Position numbers and translations under genes: made by a program
From: Pseudohaliea rubra DSM 19751
GTDB lineage: Bacteria > Pseudomonadota > Gammaproteobacteria > Pseudomonadales > Halieaceae
DNA length: 64,000 bases
NCBI RefSeq assembly: GCF_000764025.1
Contig: NZ_KN234752.1
Coordinates: 37,841 to 101,840, forward strand
Direction of reading: 5' to 3'
In this document: in pieces, positions 39,269 to 47,917 of the stretch
How the letters are laid out: every line of letters begins with the position of its first letter
Position numbering within the stretch: the first letter of the stretch is position 1
The notes under the pieces: generated by a model
Seen by the model: only the letters and a program-made list of their open reading frames with translations
What the model was told of the DNA's origin: nothing
Databases searched by the model: none

Positions 39269-41097
39269 GCGCGCGACATCGCTGCTATCGGCGGGCCCGA
39301 GGGCTCTCTCTCCGCTGGCCGGAGGGCCGGGTCGGCGGCAGCAACGAGGGCCTCGGGGCCGGCACCGATCATCTCGCGAAGCGCTACCACTCGCGGGAAG
39401 ATACGCGCAAAGTAAAACGTTGCAGTCGCCAGCTTGCTTTCATGATGAACATCACCGCACCCGGCAGCTATCGCGCCGGCGGCGGCATCTGCCGCCCGCA
39501 GCCACCCATGCCCAAGCAGCAGGTAACCGGAATACATAAGGTAATCCGTCGCCGCCGCGGGGACCACCAACGGGTCATCGCCGGCGTCGCTTACAAGCGA
39601 CTCGCTCATCGCGACCCAGCGAAAAAGCTCATCGCGCAGGGTCCGCGCCGCATCCGCCAGCTGCGGATGCCTCCCGGCCCGTTCACAACTCCCGGCTATG
39701 GTCTGCGCTTCCCGCTGCACAGCCTGGGCTCCGTCCCGAACAACCTTCCGACCCAGCAGGTCCAGGGCCTGGATCCCCGTAGTGCCCTCATAAATCGTCG
39801 CGATCCGCGCATCACGTAGGTTCTGTTCCAGTCCCCACTCACGAATATAGCCATGGCCACCGAGGCACTGCAGGGCAAGGTCTGCCGCCTCGATGCCCAG
39901 CTCGGTCAGGAAACCCTTGATGATCGGCGTCAGGAAGGCCAGTCGATCCCGGGCAGCCGTACCTCGGGCCTCGTCCCTGCCGAACGCAGCGGTATCAAGC
40001 AGACACGCCGCCTCGAGGACAAGCAACCGCCCGCCTTCGGCGATAGCGCGTTGCAGCAGCAGCATCCTCCGCACATCAGCATGGAGGATGATCGGCGCAG
40101 GGCCGCTATTGCCCCCGGGAGCCCGCATAGCCAAGCGCTCGTGGGTATAGGCAAGAGCATTCTGGTAGCCGAGTTCAGCGTGAACCACGCCCTGCTGCCC
40201 GGCCCCAATGCGCGCCGCATTCATGAAAACAAACATGCACTCGAGACCGCGGTGAGGCTCTCCAAGGAGTTCCGCTTCCGCGTCGTCAAAATGCAGGGTA
40301 CAGGTGGCCGAGGCTTTCAGGCCCATCTTCTCTTCAAGGCCTCCGCAGCGCACGCCGTTTCGACGCCCAAGGCTGCCATCGACGTTCGGCAGATGCTTCG
40401 GTACGACAAACAACGAGAGCCCGCGCGTGCCGGCAGGCCCATCGGGCAGGCGCGCAAGCACGATATGCACGATGTTCTCAGCTAGGTCGTGGTCTCCCGC
40501 GGTGATGAAAATCTTGCTGCCGTTGAGCCGATAGTGCCCCGCCGGATCCGGCGTCGCCTGCATCCGCACCTGGGCAAGGTCTGAACCGCATTGTGGCTCA
40601 GTCAGGCACATGGTTGCTGTCCACTGTCCGCTGACCAGCGGCGGCAGGTAGCGCGCCTGCTGCGCGGCAGTACCGAAGGCTTCCAGCGTATCCATAGCCC
40701 CCGACGCTAGCCCTGGGTACATGCTCCAGGACCAGTTGGCCGTGGCGAACACTTCGGTGACGGCAACGCCCAGAGAAGCGGGCAAGCCGGAGCCTCCCCA
40801 CTCCGGCGCTCGCGAGAGCCCCGTCCAGCCGCCGTCCCGATATTGCGCATAGGCTTCCCGGAAGCCCGCCGGCGTCTGCACGTGATCATCGAGGAGACGA
40901 CAGCCTTCCGCATCACCGGATTGATTGATCGGCACCAGGCGCTTTTCTGCAAACGCCGCCGCCGCCTCGAGGATCGCGCGTGCGTCAGCGCGCTCAGGGG
41001 TGACCGGCCCCTGTAGCGTCGCCAGATGCTGCTCGTACCCGAGAACCTCGTAAAGCGCGAACTCGAAGTCGCGCAGCGGACAGCGATATTGAATCAT
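39265..41097 (-). CDS. Acyl-CoA dehydrogenase, long (about 600-residue) type
   Basis: The product has 610 residues, longer than the classical 380-residue enzymes and like the DmdC/FadE-type group with a C-terminal extension. FAD/substrate motifs include ATMCLTEPQCGSDLAQVR, YRLNGSKIFITAGDHD, CLGGHGYIREWGLEQ and the catalytic base E437 in IYEGTTGIQALDLLGRK. It introduces a trans-2,3 double bond into an acyl-CoA, the step before carboxylation in leucine- and citronellol-type pathways. DmdC acts on 3-methylmercaptopropionyl-CoA; that substrate is possible but the gene context with a biotin carboxylase argues for a different acyl-CoA here. Confidence 0.88.
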   Translation of the reverse strand: MIQYRCPLRDFEFALYEVLGYEQHLATLQGPVTPERADARAILEAAAAFAEKRLVPINQSGDAEGCRLLDDHVQTPAGFREAYAQYRDGGWTGLSRAPEWGGSGLPASLGVAVTEVFATANWSWSMYPGLASGAMDTLEAFGTAAQQARYLPPLVSGQWTATMCLTEPQCGSDLAQVRMQATPDPAGHYRLNGSKIFITAGDHDLAENIVHIVLARLPDGPAGTRGLSLFVVPKHLPNVDGSLGRRNGVRCGGLEEKMGLKASATCTLHFDDAEAELLGEPHRGLECMFVFMNAARIGAGQQGVVHAELGYQNALAYTHERLAMRAPGGNSGPAPIILHADVRRMLLLQRAIAEGGRLLVLEAACLLDTAAFGRDEARGTAARDRLAFLTPIIKGFLTELGIEAADLALQCLGGHGYIREWGLEQNLRDARIATIYEGTTGIQALDLLGRKVVRDGAQAVQREAQTIAGSCERAGRHPQLADAARTLRDELFRWVAMSESLVSDAGDDPLVVPAAATDYLMYSGYLLLGHGWLRAADAAAGAIAAGCGDVHHESKLATATFYFARIFPRVVALREMIGAGPEALVAAADPALRPAEREPSGPPIAAMSRA

Positions 41098-41168
41098 GGC
41101 GGGTGCCCGGCAAAAGCTTCAGATGACTGGGAAAAGAGGACGCCGGAGCGCCCTCACGGGGTTCGTGC

Positions 41169-43382
41169 TCAGAAGCGATACTGCAGCTCGACCCCCACGG
41201 TCCGAGGCGGGCCGAGTACGCTGAAGTACTGGCTCACGAAGGGGTTCGAAAACAGGTCGAAGGTGTTGACCAGGTAGGTCTCGTCCGACAGGTTGTAGCC
41301 CCAAACCGCGGCGTACCAGTTTTCCGCATTGAGCGTTATCCGTGCGTTGTAGAGGCTGTAGCCCGGCTGCTCGTTGAACGGATCAATGGACGCGGGACGC
41401 GGATCGAGATACATATCTCCCTGGCGGCGCCACTCGCCGCGCAGCACCAGATCGAGGTTCGCCGGCAGCGGGATCGTATACTCAATGTCCGCCGAGGCAG
41501 TGTAGTCCGGTACCCGCGTGAAATGGTCTAGGGGGACGCCCTGGCCCACACCCGTGGGCAGCTCGCCCTCGTCGTAGCCGGCATCCATGTAATTGCCCAT
41601 AAAACTTACCGTCAGCTGATCGGAAAGCAGAGCCTTGATCTCAAGCTCGACGCCATTGGAGTGTGCTTCGCCGGCATTATCAATGCGCGGATCGAAAGAC
41701 TGAGGGGTCGCCGGATCGTCGGCCCTAATATGGATATCCTCCCACTCCATCGCATAAATCGAGGCATTGACGAGCAGGCGCTGGTTGAACCAGGTGGATT
41801 TTAGGCCAAGCTCATAGTTATCGAGGAACTCCGGATCGAAACCCTCAGCCTGCTGGGACGGTACGCCTGAGTCGACATTGTAGCCACCGCTCTTGAAGCC
41901 ACGGCTGTAGGTCGCGTAGAGCATGACATCATCGCTGGGACGATAGCGCAGGGTGACCGTCGGCGTCGTTTCATCCCAGGAGTCATTGGCCTCCGCGGCC
42001 CCGGTGCCACCGAGGATCGGTGCGCCGAAGATCGACTCCAGATCATTCTGAACCCAGGAGAAATCCTTCTCCTCCCAGGTATGCCGTGCACCGATGGTAA
42101 GCTCGAACTGTTCATTGAAGCGATAATCGAAGCTGGCAAAAATGGCGTAGGTCTCCGCCCTGTGGTCACCCCGGGATCCGCCTTCGACTTCACCGAGAAA
42201 ACCGGCGCCGAGAAGCGTGAGCAGATCATTCTGGATCAGGATCCCGCCATCGTTAACGGACTCGAGCTCTGAATAATACACACCGGCGAGCCACTGGAAG
42301 GGACTGTCCGTCTGTGAGGCGATGCGCAGTTCACCGGTAAAGAGATCAAGCTCCTCCGGATCGAAGTTGCGGCCAATGCCAAAGGGGAGCAGGTCGGACT
42401 CACCATCGACGAAGTACTTATAGGTCCGATAGCCTCCAACGCCCACCACCTCGTAGCCCTCACCGCTATAGACCCCTCGCAGCGATACGCCGTAAGCATC
42501 CTCCAGCGTCTCTTCGCCCGCAAAATCACCGAAGGTGACCCGATCCTCGGGATCCCGGTTGACGAGGAGCCCCAGGGAGCCGAGCAGAGAGTTATCGTCG
42601 TTCGCCAGCGTCTCAAAAGTCTGGGCCTTCTGGTCGACCTCCCGAACATCGGCGCTGAGCAGGAACTCGAGCCTGTCCGTCGGCGTGAACAGGAGAGAAC
42701 CGCGCAAACCCCACTGGTTGCGGTCATTGGTGTCGGTATTGAGAAACTGATTGTCCAGATAGCCCTCACGCTCGTGATACAGCGCCGTGACAAGCCCGCT
42801 CAGCTTGCCGGGGACCAGCGGCCCCGAGACGGTGCCGAAATAGCGCTGCATGTTGTAGTTGCCGAGTTGCGCAGTGAACTTCCCGGAGAACTCATTGGTA
42901 GGGCGCTTCGAGGTGATGTTGATCACGCCGCCGATTGTATTGCGTCCGTAGAGTGTGCCCTGCGGCCCACGAAGTACCTCGATCCGTTGTGCATCATAGA
43001 GGTCGATCACGCTGCCCACGGTGTTGCCGAGATAGACGTCGTCGATGTAGTAGCCAACCGAAGGGTCAGCGCCGGCAGAGCCCGATACGGCGGCAATGCC
43101 TCGAATGGTCGTGGACGACGATTTCATCCGTTCGCCCTCCTGGAAGTAGAGGCCCGGCGTAACACGGGCGACGTTTTCCATGCTTATGGCGCCAAGCTTC
43201 TCCAGATCCTCCTCAGAAAAGGCAGATACGGCGATGGCCACATCCTGAATGCTTTCCTCGCGCCGCTGCGCGGTCACAATCACCTCTTCAAGCCGAAGGC
43301 GGGTTTCCTGTGCCTCGGCAACTGCACCATGACCCACCGAGACGGCGACCACCACCGCGCTGAGCGTTATCTGTCTGTTCAT
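41169..43382 (-). CDS. TonB-dependent outer-membrane receptor of the catabolic cluster
   Basis: The product has 737 residues with a signal peptide ending at AEAQ and a TonB-box-like LRLEEVIVTAQRREESIQDV. The plug shows TIRGIAAVSGSAGADPSVGYYIDDVYLG and RIEVLRGPQGTLYGRNTIGGVINI, and the barrel ends GVELQYRF. The ATG at 43382 gives a proper signal peptide; an in-frame start at 43418 adds 12 residues. Receptors in acyl-CoA catabolic clusters often import hydrophobic carbon sources rather than iron; here it lies between the permease and dehydrogenase genes, so it is presumably the outer-membrane entry for the cluster's substrate. Confidence 0.9.
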   Translation of the reverse strand: MNRQITLSAVVVAVSVGHGAVAEAQETRLRLEEVIVTAQRREESIQDVAIAVSAFSEEDLEKLGAISMENVARVTPGLYFQEGERMKSSSTTIRGIAAVSGSAGADPSVGYYIDDVYLGNTVGSVIDLYDAQRIEVLRGPQGTLYGRNTIGGVINITSKRPTNEFSGKFTAQLGNYNMQRYFGTVSGPLVPGKLSGLVTALYHEREGYLDNQFLNTDTNDRNQWGLRGSLLFTPTDRLEFLLSADVREVDQKAQTFETLANDDNSLLGSLGLLVNRDPEDRVTFGDFAGEETLEDAYGVSLRGVYSGEGYEVVGVGGYRTYKYFVDGESDLLPFGIGRNFDPEELDLFTGELRIASQTDSPFQWLAGVYYSELESVNDGGILIQNDLLTLLGAGFLGEVEGGSRGDHRAETYAIFASFDYRFNEQFELTIGARHTWEEKDFSWVQNDLESIFGAPILGGTGAAEANDSWDETTPTVTLRYRPSDDVMLYATYSRGFKSGGYNVDSGVPSQQAEGFDPEFLDNYELGLKSTWFNQRLLVNASIYAMEWEDIHIRADDPATPQSFDPRIDNAGEAHSNGVELEIKALLSDQLTVSFMGNYMDAGYDEGELPTGVGQGVPLDHFTRVPDYTASADIEYTIPLPANLDLVLRGEWRRQGDMYLDPRPASIDPFNEQPGYSLYNARITLNAENWYAAVWGYNLSDETYLVNTFDLFSNPFVSQYFSVLGPPRTVGVELQYRF

Positions 43383-43433
43383 CTGCCCGACTCCCCTGGG
43401 TGGACGCCATGCGCCCATCTGTTAGGTCTTTTT

Positions 43434-43447
43434 ACCAACCGTTTGGT
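43434..43447. promoter_or_regulatory. Candidate TetR operator before the TonB receptor
   Basis: ACCAA-CCGT-TTGGT is a perfect 5-5 inverted repeat set in T-rich DNA, 52 bases upstream of the receptor ATG. It resembles the ACCnACnGnTnGGT sites bound by TetR regulators of acyl-CoA catabolism. Which of the two local TetR proteins binds is not known. Confidence 0.5.
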
Positions 43448-43462
43448 CTTTTTTGGCAGAAG

Positions 43463-43498
43463 GCTGACTAACTGTCAAGTTTTATTCTAATAGTCAGC
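43463..43498. other. Inverted repeat at the end of the permease gene
   Basis: GCTGACTA (43463-43470) and TAGTCAGC (43491-43498) are exact inverse copies with a 20-base loop. The right arm contains the final codons of the permease gene. No T-tract follows clearly, so it may be a processing or attenuating hairpin between permease and receptor rather than a strong terminator. Confidence 0.4.
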
Positions 43499-44800
43499 TT
43501 TTGTCGCTCGCCTATGCACCACCCAACCTGTGAAGAGAAAGCCAGCGGCAACGGCGGCCTTGTCGGGGCTCATGGCGGCCACAAGCCCTCCTGCCGCCAC
43601 CGACACGCTCACCAGCAACCAGGCGAAGCACCGCAGCAGCACAGGGTGCAGGCGCAAGCCGGTGTGCTGGAGCCTTTCCGGTGCACTGCCTGCAAGGCGG
43701 ACGAGCGCCAGGCCAAGAAGCACCTGCACGAAAAGGATGCCGAGGACCGCCTGCGTCGCAAGCGCAGCGATATCGGCGCTGCTCAAGACAGCCAGCAGCG
43801 CGAGCATCGTCATGGGAACAACTCCGGCTGCGCTTTCAGCCATCGAGGATGCGTGAAGGAGCAGCACCCGCGGCAGAAGCCGGCGCTCCACGAGCGCGCT
43901 CAAGTCCCGCGAGTAGCCGAGAAGGATGCCGTTGATGGAACTGGCGCCTGCGGCAACCGCCGTGAGCGCGAGCACCAGCACCAGCGTATCGGGCAGAACG
44001 GTGCGTGCAGCCGTCAGCACGGGCGCTGGGTCCGCCGCGAGTGTATCCCAGGGCGCGAGCCCTACCAGCGTCAGCGTCACTGCAAGATAGGTGACCAGGA
44101 CGAGCGAGAAGCTTATGGTCATGGCCCGCGGGATGGTGCGGGCCGGGTCTTTCAACTCACCGGCAAGCTCGATAATCACAAAGAAGCCCGCATAGGAAAA
44201 GTATGCCGGCACCACCGCTGCAAGCACCGGGCCGGCACCACGAGGGAAAAAAGGCCTCAGCTTCGCCGTGTCAATCGCCGGCAGCCCTGCGCCCACGAAC
44301 AACAGCAACGCCGCCAGGAAGACAAGCACCAGTACCATTTGCAGGCCGGCACCGGCGCGAGCGCCGAACAGATTAACGAGGCCCGATAGCAGCACAGCGC
44401 CCACAGCGATACTAGTCACATTTATAGTCACAACAGAGCCGAGATAGTTCGCCAGCCCATGGGCGAGCAACCCGACACCCACGGCGCTGGCGCCCACGAT
44501 CATCCAGACCAGCAGGAAACCCCAGCGATCGCCCAGCAGGTCCGCTACTGCGACGAAACCTGCGGCGCTGCAAGGATAGGCACAACCAAGCTGAGCACCG
44601 ACCACACAGGCCAGCAGCCCGAGCAACGATGCCAGTGCGTAGCTGACAAGGACGGCCGGCCCGGCACTGGCGGCCAGCGTTCCAGGCAGCACGAAGACCG
44701 AAACACCGATGACGAAGCCGACAATAATGGCCGTGGCACCGGGAACGCCAACGTTCCTCGGCCGGGGCTGCGTCACGGGTCTACCGGAACCGATGGCCAC
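43487..44800 (-). CDS. APC-superfamily amino acid/organic cation permease
   Basis: The product has 437 residues and about 12 predicted helices. The first shows the APC signature TAIIVGFVIGVSVFVLPGTLAASAGPAVLVSYALAS, and VPAYFSYAGFFVIIELAGELKDPARTIPRAM is the typical TM6-loop pattern (GELKDPxRxIPRA). APC permeases take up amino acids, amines or related compounds across the inner membrane. It is 6 bases downstream of the enoyl-CoA hydratase gene on the minus strand, in the catabolic operon, suggesting that the imported substrate carries an amino or amide group, or that the gene provides a co-substrate. Confidence 0.85.
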   Translation of the reverse strand: MAIGSGRPVTQPRPRNVGVPGATAIIVGFVIGVSVFVLPGTLAASAGPAVLVSYALASLLGLLACVVGAQLGCAYPCSAAGFVAVADLLGDRWGFLLVWMIVGASAVGVGLLAHGLANYLGSVVTINVTSIAVGAVLLSGLVNLFGARAGAGLQMVLVLVFLAALLLFVGAGLPAIDTAKLRPFFPRGAGPVLAAVVPAYFSYAGFFVIIELAGELKDPARTIPRAMTISFSLVLVTYLAVTLTLVGLAPWDTLAADPAPVLTAARTVLPDTLVLVLALTAVAAGASSINGILLGYSRDLSALVERRLLPRVLLLHASSMAESAAGVVPMTMLALLAVLSSADIAALATQAVLGILFVQVLLGLALVRLAGSAPERLQHTGLRLHPVLLRCFAWLLVSVSVAAGGLVAAMSPDKAAVAAGFLFTGWVVHRRATKADY

Positions 44801-44806
44801 GACGGC

Positions 44807-45544
44807 CTAGCCGCCATCCTCGCAGATCGCGGCTACCAGCGCTTCCGCCTCCCGGTCCAGGGTGGCGTCCAGGGTCAGTGTCATAGCTTCGTGGGCCGCC
44901 CTCTTCCAACGCGCCACGGCGGAACCGGGCAGCATAAGCAAACGCTGAGCGATCGCCAGCGCTTCCTCGAAGACTCGCTCGTCAGACACCACGCGTCCCG
45001 CAAGGCCCAAGGCATGAAGGGTATCGGCGTCGTACTTTTCTCCCAGCAGAAACATCTCCCTCGCACGGGCCAGACCTACGGTTCGGGGCAGCAGAGAAAG
45101 CACGCCACCGGTCGGGAACAACCCAAGGGCGAGTTCAGGGAAAAAGGCCCGCGTACTCTGCCCCCAGACTGTCAAATCGCAGTTCAAGGCCCATTCAAAA
45201 CCGGCACCAACCGCCCAGCCGTGAATCGCACCAACGACAGGTTTGTCGCCCAGCATGAGCCCGCGAGAAATCTCCTGCAGTGCAGCGGCATGCGCCTCCA
45301 CAGCGCCACGATCGATACCGGGAGCAGCCTGCTCCTCACTCGCCTCCAGATCGTTGCCTGCGCAAAACGCGCGGCCTTCACCGCGCAGGAGAATTACTTT
45401 GTCGTCCGGGCACGCCAGCGCCGAAGCGAGTGCGGCCCCAAACTCCTGAACAAGCCGCGCATTAATAGCATTCAGCTTCTCCGGCCGGTTGAGGGTCAGG
45501 ATACAGACCCCGCTGTGATTTTCCCGAGTGACTGCTTGCTTCAA
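44807..45544 (-). CDS. Enoyl-CoA hydratase/isomerase-family protein
   Basis: The product has 245 residues of crotonase fold. The oxyanion-hole segments are LRGEGRAFCAGNDLEAS and IHGWAVGAGFEWALNCDL, and FPELALGLFPTGGVLSLLPRTVG holds the position of a catalytic Glu (PEL). It probably hydrates or isomerises an enoyl-CoA made by the dehydrogenase/carboxylase route. The gene sits 3 bases after the acyl-CoA synthetase and 6 before the permease. Specificity is not predictable; the AtuE-type hydratase of isoprenoid degradation has a comparable genomic position. Confidence 0.88.
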   Translation of the reverse strand: MKQAVTRENHSGVCILTLNRPEKLNAINARLVQEFGAALASALACPDDKVILLRGEGRAFCAGNDLEASEEQAAPGIDRGAVEAHAAALQEISRGLMLGDKPVVGAIHGWAVGAGFEWALNCDLTVWGQSTRAFFPELALGLFPTGGVLSLLPRTVGLARAREMFLLGEKYDADTLHALGLAGRVVSDERVFEEALAIAQRLLMLPGSAVARWKRAAHEAMTLTLDATLDREAEALVAAICEDGG

Positions 45545-45547
45545 TGA

Positions 45548-47119
45548 TCAGCTCCTTAGCTCTGCTGGCACTTGCAATAGCTCGACGGCACGCCGTCGAA
45601 GCATCGCTTTGTCAATTTTTCCCACCGGCAGCAGCGGCAGCTCAACGGCAAAGTAAAAATGCTTGGGCACCTTGTAGTTGGCGAGCCGTTGCCGGCAGGC
45701 ATTCCGCAGCGCAGCTTCCGAAAGCTGGTGACCGGGCTCCGTCACGATCCATGCGCAGCCAACCTCCTGGTAGAGCAAGTCGGGTACGCCGACGACGGCG
45801 GCGGCGGAGACACCCGGGATCTCTTCGAGAGCCATCTCCAGCTCCCGCGGATAGACGTTATAACCGCCGGACTTGAACATTTCTGAGAGACGCCCTTTTA
45901 AACGGATCCTGCCGTCGGCATCCAGCGTGCCGATATCACCGCTGCGGAACCAGCCATCAGCCGTCCACGCGTTGCTGGTTGCCTCCTCCCGCTTCCAATA
46001 GCCTAGAAAGAAGAAATCCGCCCTGAACTGGAGCTCGCCGACCGCTCCGGGTGGACAGGGTCGGCCCTGGTCATCCACCACGCGGCAGCCGACGGCCGGG
46101 TCCGGCTTGCCAACACTTTCGCAGAGCGCCTCAAGACCGTCGCGGCTATCGCCGAAAGCAATATTCGCGGCAGTCTCCGTAAGCCCGTAGAGAGTCATGA
46201 GGCGTGGAGCAAGTCGTTGCAAGCGCCCGAGATACTCGAAAGGCATGGCTGCACCGCCCCATGCGATCAGCTCGAGTGCAGAAAGGTCGACCTCGGTCAT
46301 GGCGGGGTCCTCGAGCAGCAGCTGCAGCATGGTCGGCACGCCACCGAGCATGTTGCATCGCTCTTCCGCCGTTACCCGCAGTAACGATGCCGCCTCAAAG
46401 CGCTCCTGAAACACTACTTTGCCTCCGCTCAGCAGCGTTGTCGCGCAAGTGTCCGCCAAGTAGGCAACATGATTGATGGGGAAACAGACAACCATGGACT
46501 GAGGTGAAACATCGAGCTGTGCCACCTGCATGGCCGCACCGCTCACAAGGCCGTGATGGCTCAGCAATGCGCCCTTTGGGCGCCCGCTGCTGCCCGAAGT
46601 GTAAACCAGCGCAGCCGGCGCCACCGGGGATCGGCCGGCCCGGTACCGATCTCGCTCGACTACTCCGACCGCAGACCTCTCCGCGGTCGACGGAGAAACC
46701 AGCTCCTCAAGCGCCAAAAGTTCGTACCCTCGCACCGATGAGGCCCTGAGCTGATCGAGCTCTGCGAGGTAGTCGCGCCCCTCGAAGGCCGAGATCGAAA
46801 GCACCAGCTTTGGGCGGCTGTCGTCAAGAAGATACTGCAGCTCAGCAAGCCGGTAGCGTGGATTCAGGCCCATCCAGATTGCCCCAAGACGCATAACGGC
46901 GAGGGCACTGCACCAGGCTTCGAGCCCCGGGCACGCCAGCACCGCAACCCGGTCCCCCGGTGCAAGACCGGCGGCTGCCAGGGCCGCCGCACACGCGTCG
47001 ACGTGACGCTCCAGCTGCAAATAGCTCACGCGCCTGCCCCGACAGACCACGGCGGTCTCCTCCGGCTTCGAGGCTGCGTGATGACTTAGCCAGTCATCCA
47101 GGAAGGTGTTCGCAGACAT
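45548..47119 (-). CDS. AMP-dependent acyl-CoA synthetase
   Basis: The product has 523 residues from the ATG at 47119 (an in-frame GTG lies 9 bases earlier). ANL-superfamily motifs are complete: YTSGSSGRPKGALLSHHGL (A3), TLYGLTETAANIAFGD (A5), GWFRSGDIGTLDADGRIRLKGR (A7/A8), EMFKSGGYNVYPRELE and the C-terminal catalytic Lys in LLPVGKIDK (A10). It activates a carboxylic acid to its CoA thioester with ATP. It is the first gene of the minus-strand catabolic operon and is divergent from the TetR gene at 47269, whose product probably represses it. Confidence 0.92.
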   Translation of the reverse strand: MSANTFLDDWLSHHAASKPEETAVVCRGRRVSYLQLERHVDACAAALAAAGLAPGDRVAVLACPGLEAWCSALAVMRLGAIWMGLNPRYRLAELQYLLDDSRPKLVLSISAFEGRDYLAELDQLRASSVRGYELLALEELVSPSTAERSAVGVVERDRYRAGRSPVAPAALVYTSGSSGRPKGALLSHHGLVSGAAMQVAQLDVSPQSMVVCFPINHVAYLADTCATTLLSGGKVVFQERFEAASLLRVTAEERCNMLGGVPTMLQLLLEDPAMTEVDLSALELIAWGGAAMPFEYLGRLQRLAPRLMTLYGLTETAANIAFGDSRDGLEALCESVGKPDPAVGCRVVDDQGRPCPPGAVGELQFRADFFFLGYWKREEATSNAWTADGWFRSGDIGTLDADGRIRLKGRLSEMFKSGGYNVYPRELEMALEEIPGVSAAAVVGVPDLLYQEVGCAWIVTEPGHQLSEAALRNACRQRLANYKVPKHFYFAVELPLLPVGKIDKAMLRRRAVELLQVPAELRS

Positions 47120-47180
47120 GGCGCACACGCCCGGCTACACCGGACTTCCTTAGCAAGGGATATAGACTATAGTTTTATTT

Positions 47181-47195
47181 TTGACACGTCGTCAA
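47181..47195. promoter_or_regulatory. Candidate TetR operator in the divergent promoter
   Basis: TTGAC-ACGTC-GTCAA is a perfect 5-5 inverted repeat in AT-rich DNA between the divergent acyl-CoA synthetase and TetR genes (61 bases from the former start, 73 from the latter). Position and symmetry suit autoregulation and repression of the operon. Confidence 0.5.
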
Positions 47196-47268
47196 TTTTT
47201 AGCCATATTTGCTAAGCCGGCATCCACCGCCAGCAGGTAAACGCAGATGACGTAGATGGAGCCCCGAG

Positions 47269-47901
47269 ATGGCAAAGGAAAAACCCGTCGCGAAAAGCAA
47301 GAGCCGCCGCGGCGGCAGTCCGACCTTTACAGAACAGGCGCGCAGGACACAGATCGTAACGGCGGCCGCGGCGCTTTTCATGGAACAGGGCTTTGCCAAT
47401 ACTTCGATGGACCAGATCGCCAGCCGGGTGGGGGTCAGCCGCGGTGTGCTTTTTTACTACTTTGATGGCAAAGCCGAAATCGGCGAGCACACCCTCAGAT
47501 TGGCAGTTCGTGCCTACAGTGATTATGTCCGCGACAGGGTCGAGCGCCGGCGCACCGCCCGCGGCAAGCTACGAGAGTTTTCCGATGCCTGTCTCGATTA
47601 CCAGGCGGAGCATCCGGACTTGTATATCGCCTTCGTCGAACTGATTGGCTGCCTGGGAGAAAACGAAGAAAAATTCCGCCTGACCCAGTCCCTCAACCAG
47701 CGAACACGCAGTCAGCTGGTAGCGATAATCCAGGGCGGCATCAACAGCGGCGAACTTGCCAACGTAGACGCCAGTGCCCTCGCTGACATTCTGCAGGGCT
47801 TCGTCGACGGCATGATGGAAATGATCGCCATGGAGCCCGGTGCCGTCTCGTTACCAACCACCAAGCGTCTCTGGCACCGCATGCTCGACAGCGTGCTCTA
47901 G
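47269..47901 (+). CDS. TetR-family regulator divergent from the acyl-CoA synthetase
   Basis: The product has 210 residues: a basic N-terminus (KEKPVAKSKSRRGGSPTFTEQARRTQI), a helix-turn-helix in ALFMEQGFANTSMDQIASRVGVSRGVLFYYFDGKAEI and a helical effector domain ending LWHRMLDSVL. It probably controls the divergent catabolic operon. The DmpA-like peptidase gene begins 17 bases after its stop and may be read through from it, linking the two neighbouring functional blocks. Confidence 0.88.
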   Translation: MAKEKPVAKSKSRRGGSPTFTEQARRTQIVTAAAALFMEQGFANTSMDQIASRVGVSRGVLFYYFDGKAEIGEHTLRLAVRAYSDYVRDRVERRRTARGKLREFSDACLDYQAEHPDLYIAFVELIGCLGENEEKFRLTQSLNQRTRSQLVAIIQGGINSGELANVDASALADILQGFVDGMMEMIAMEPGAVSLPTTKRLWHRMLDSVL

Positions 47902-47917
47902 AGCTGGACAGACGCCG

